Assembly (NCBI RefSeq): GCF_000178955.2
Contig: NC_016631.1
Coordinates: forward strand, 4,960,001 to 5,024,000
DNA length: 64,000 nucleotides
Reading direction: 5' to 3'
DNA from: Granulicella mallensis MP5ACTX8
GTDB lineage: Bacteria > Acidobacteriota > Terriglobia > Terriglobales > Acidobacteriaceae
Part shown: positions 62,036-64,000 of the stretch, piece after piece
How positions within the stretch are numbered: position 1 is the first letter of the stretch
Layout: the number at the start of each line of letters is the position of its first letter
Program-made: the position numbers and the translations under genes
The notes under the pieces: generated by a model
The model's input: only the letters and a program-made list of their open reading frames with translations
What the model was told of the DNA's origin: nothing
Database searches by the model: none

Positions 62036-64000
62036 AAACCGATCCCCGTTGATTCAAGCACCTGGAGTAGACCTCTTGGGCCCCCTTCGCCGCTGAATGC
62101 CTGCTTGGGGTAGAAGAAGGTAAACGAATCCAAAAGTAATTTGCGATCCTGGTTCGAGAGTTCCCTCGAAGAATGTACGATGACCGGAATCGCCTTGGAT
62201 GCCAGACTCTTTCGTATCTCCCGCAATACTTCGAAGCCGTTCATATCCGGCATGGCGATATCGAGGACGACCGCGTCGGGAACTTCGTCTTTGATTAACC
62301 GAAGAGCTTCGCGGCCCCCGTGGGCCTCGAGGATTCGATAGCCAACCTTTGCGAGCGCACCACCCACCAGGTAGCGAGTCACTTCATCATCGTCGACCAG
62401 CAGAATGGTCTTGGACGGCGCCCCCTCAATCAACTCCCGGACCACATTTAACAAGCTAAACGGGGGCACCGGTTTTGCAAGAAAGGCGTCCGCGCCCGCC
62501 TCAATCGCCGATTTCGCATCGTCCACCACGCTGACGACCAGAATAGGTCCCGAGTATCCTTGCGACCGAAGCTCCTCGATGTAATAGAGGCAGTCTTTCT
62601 GGTCGATCAACCTGTCCAGCACGACCAGCGAAGGGCTCATCTGCTTCATCGCCGCGCGCGACTCGGGAATATTTGCGACAAAGACTGTACGGTAGTTGCT
62701 GTTCTTCAGTGAAGACTGATGGACAAAGCTTGTCTCCCGGTTATCCTCGATAAACAGGATCGGAGCTCCGGTCGCCTCCTGGTTTAGTAGAGGAGCCAGC
62801 GGCTCAATCTCAGTCTTTCCAAAGTGCGCCGGTATTCTTGCCGTAAAGGTCGATCCCTGACCGGATTCGCTCTCGACATTCAGGCTGCCACCCAGCAGCT
62901 CCGCGAGACGCCTCGATAGAGGAAGCCCAAGCCCCGTCCCTTTGACCTGGCTCTGCATCTCGCCTTCGATCTGGGTGAACTCCTCAAAGATTCGTTCCTG
63001 ATCTTCGGGCAGAATGCCGATGCCGGTATCGGCCACGCGGAAGGCGACCCATCCCCCGTCTTCGATCTCCGCGGTCACGCGAATGTGCCCCTTGCGGGTA
63101 AACTTCAGCGCATTGGCGATCAGGTTGCGCAGAATCTGTGAGACTTTCCCCTCATCGGTATACAAGGTTGGAAGATCGGCTGCCGCGTCGAAGATCAGTT
63201 CAAGGCTGTTCCCCGCAAGCAATGGCTTCAGCATGCCGCGCAGTGCACCAAAGAAGTCGTTGACCTCAAAGTGTCTCGGCTTCACATCGATCTTTCCGGC
63301 TTCGACCTTCGCCAGATCGAGAAGGTCGTTCACCAGCTCTGAAAGCTCGGAGGCCGAGTGCTGAATGTACGTAACCTGCTTCTCCTGCTCCTCGGAGAGC
63401 TCTCCATCGGTACGCCCCAGGAGCAACCGGCTCAAGGATGAGATGGAGTTCAGCGGAGTCCGGAACTCATGCGAAAGGTTGGAGAGAAAACTCGTCTTGA
63501 GATCCGAGACCTTGCGCAGGTCATCTGCGTGCTGCTCCAGCTCGGCGTAGAGAGCCACCACCCCGCGATTGGTGTCTTCCAGCTCCTGGTTCAAATCCGC
63601 AAGCTGGTCCTGCTTCTCTTTGAGCTCCGCCAGTGTCTTCAGCAGCTCCTGGTTCTGCCGCTCGATTTCATCGAAGGGATCGGCGGCACTCCCTCCGGCA
63701 AGCTTCGCAGAAATGGCCTTGATACTGGCGGCATTGACCGCCGGAGCCGTTGCAGGCAGAGCTTTGCCGCACTCCACGCGAGTGCCTGTAGAATCCGAAG
63801 CGATATGGAAATGGTCCATGAGGCGCTTCGTCCCGATGAGCCCCATACCCAGTCCCGTCTTCGACACATACCGGCCGTCGAGAATCTCAGTCAGGTTGGG
63901 AATGCCTGCGCCTTTATCCGTCACCGAGATAACGAAGACTTGTGGGTCGGCGTTGGTGACCGAAAAGTCCACGGCTCCGCTTTCCGCATAGCGGAAGGCG
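62032..64000 (-). CDS. Hybrid histidine kinase with RsbT-like ATPase domain (5' end outside window)
   Basis: The frame is open to the window edge, so the N-terminus is missing; the GTG at 63972 is internal. Visible parts: the end of an RsbW/RsbT-type anti-sigma ATPase domain (DKGAGIPNLTEIL, SKTGLGMGLIGTKRLMD), a coiled coil (~100-155), HisKA with His in FLSNLSHEFRTPLNSI, HATPase_c (NLIANALKFT, DTGIGI, GTGLGLPLSRRLAE), a degenerate receiver (FIEDNRETS, Asp in LVVLDRLIDQ) and a full receiver at the C-terminus (ILLVDDDEVT, Asp in VVLDIAMPDMNG). RsbT-like plus hybrid kinase suggests a link between partner-switching and phosphorelay signalling. Confidence 0.9.
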   Translation of the reverse strand, partial: AFRYAESGAVDFSVTNADPQVFVISVTDKGAGIPNLTEILDGRYVSKTGLGMGLIGTKRLMDHFHIASDSTGTRVECGKALPATAPAVNAASIKAISAKLAGGSAADPFDEIERQNQELLKTLAELKEKQDQLADLNQELEDTNRGVVALYAELEQHADDLRKVSDLKTSFLSNLSHEFRTPLNSISSLSRLLLGRTDGELSEEQEKQVTYIQHSASELSELVNDLLDLAKVEAGKIDVKPRHFEVNDFFGALRGMLKPLLAGNSLELIFDAAADLPTLYTDEGKVSQILRNLIANALKFTRKGHIRVTAEIEDGGWVAFRVADTGIGILPEDQERIFEEFTQIEGEMQSQVKGTGLGLPLSRRLAELLGGSLNVESESGQGSTFTARIPAHFGKTEIEPLAPLLNQEATGAPILFIEDNRETSFVHQSSLKNSNYRTVFVANIPESRAAMKQMSPSLVVLDRLIDQKDCLYYIEELRSQGYSGPILVVSVVDDAKSAIEAGADAFLAKPVPPFSLLNVVRELIEGAPSKTILLVDDDEVTRYLVGGALAKVGYRILEAHGGREALRLIKDEVPDAVVLDIAMPDMNGFEVLREIRKSLASKAIPVIVHSSRELSNQDRKLLLDSFTFFYPKQAFSGEGGPRGLLQVLESTGIGL

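Overview
The window reads as a chromosomal segment of a soil-type acidobacterium (Acidobacteriota, family Acidobacteriaceae; Terriglobus, Edaphobacter and Granulicella are the closest types I can think of). This is inferred from two Oar-like TonB-dependent receptors with N-terminal carboxypeptidase-regulatory folds, large exported Ig/DUF11/choice-of-anchor proteins, many palindromic intergenic repeats, moderately high GC and several apparent TTG starts. No rRNA, CRISPR array, prophage or intact IS element was seen. One tRNA gene (Cys, GCA) is present.

Layout. 1-5.5 kb: the 3' part of an exported DUF11/IPT protein, trxB and a GT-C-type membrane glycosyltransferase. 5.8-14 kb (minus strand): an RNase E/G with a very large insertion, then rodA, mrdA (PBP2) and mreD; their usual partner mreC lies 27 kb away beside recG. 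14.1-15.5 kb: a MITE-like repeat and an acyltransferase. 15.6-17.9 kb: a PadR regulator divergent from an outer-membrane barrel and two small membrane proteins. 18-20 kb: an OmpR-type two-component system. 20.3-28.5 kb: a co-directional block with type III polyketide synthase, methyltransferase, DUF2306 membrane protein, FAD oxidoreductase, YceI lipid-binding protein, Tat-type multicopper oxidase, outer-membrane barrel and octaheme cytochrome c. I read this as a candidate pathway that makes a lipid phenol or quinone and couples it to periplasmic/outer-membrane electron transfer; it is the best candidate for an undescribed system.

29-45 kb holds accessory genes: a methyltransferase, a secreted ExeM-like nuclease, an SDR/TetR divergent pair with clear operators, a TIGR03118-type protein, GNAT acetyltransferases, mreC, recG and a HigB/HigA-type toxin-antitoxin pair. 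45-48.5 kb: a receiver protein with Glu at the phospho-acceptor position, a PhzF-family protein, and then a peroxiredoxin preceded by a 28-codon cysteine-rich leader ORF, an antiterminator-capable segment and a terminator hairpin. This looks like a cysteine-sensing attenuator, and tRNA-Cys follows the peroxiredoxin directly.

48.5-64 kb: two TonB-dependent receptors, then an unusual kdp locus: a KdpD lacking its N-terminal half, KdpE, and KdpB without KdpA or KdpC but followed by a small zinc-ribbon membrane protein. A near-identical 25-bp tandem-repeat box lies upstream of kdpB and between the second receptor and kdpD, which suggests a shared KdpE regulon. Two overlapping histidine-kinase genes close the window; the last runs off the edge. 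Gene calls rest on visible motifs, start sites and context; nothing was searched against a database.
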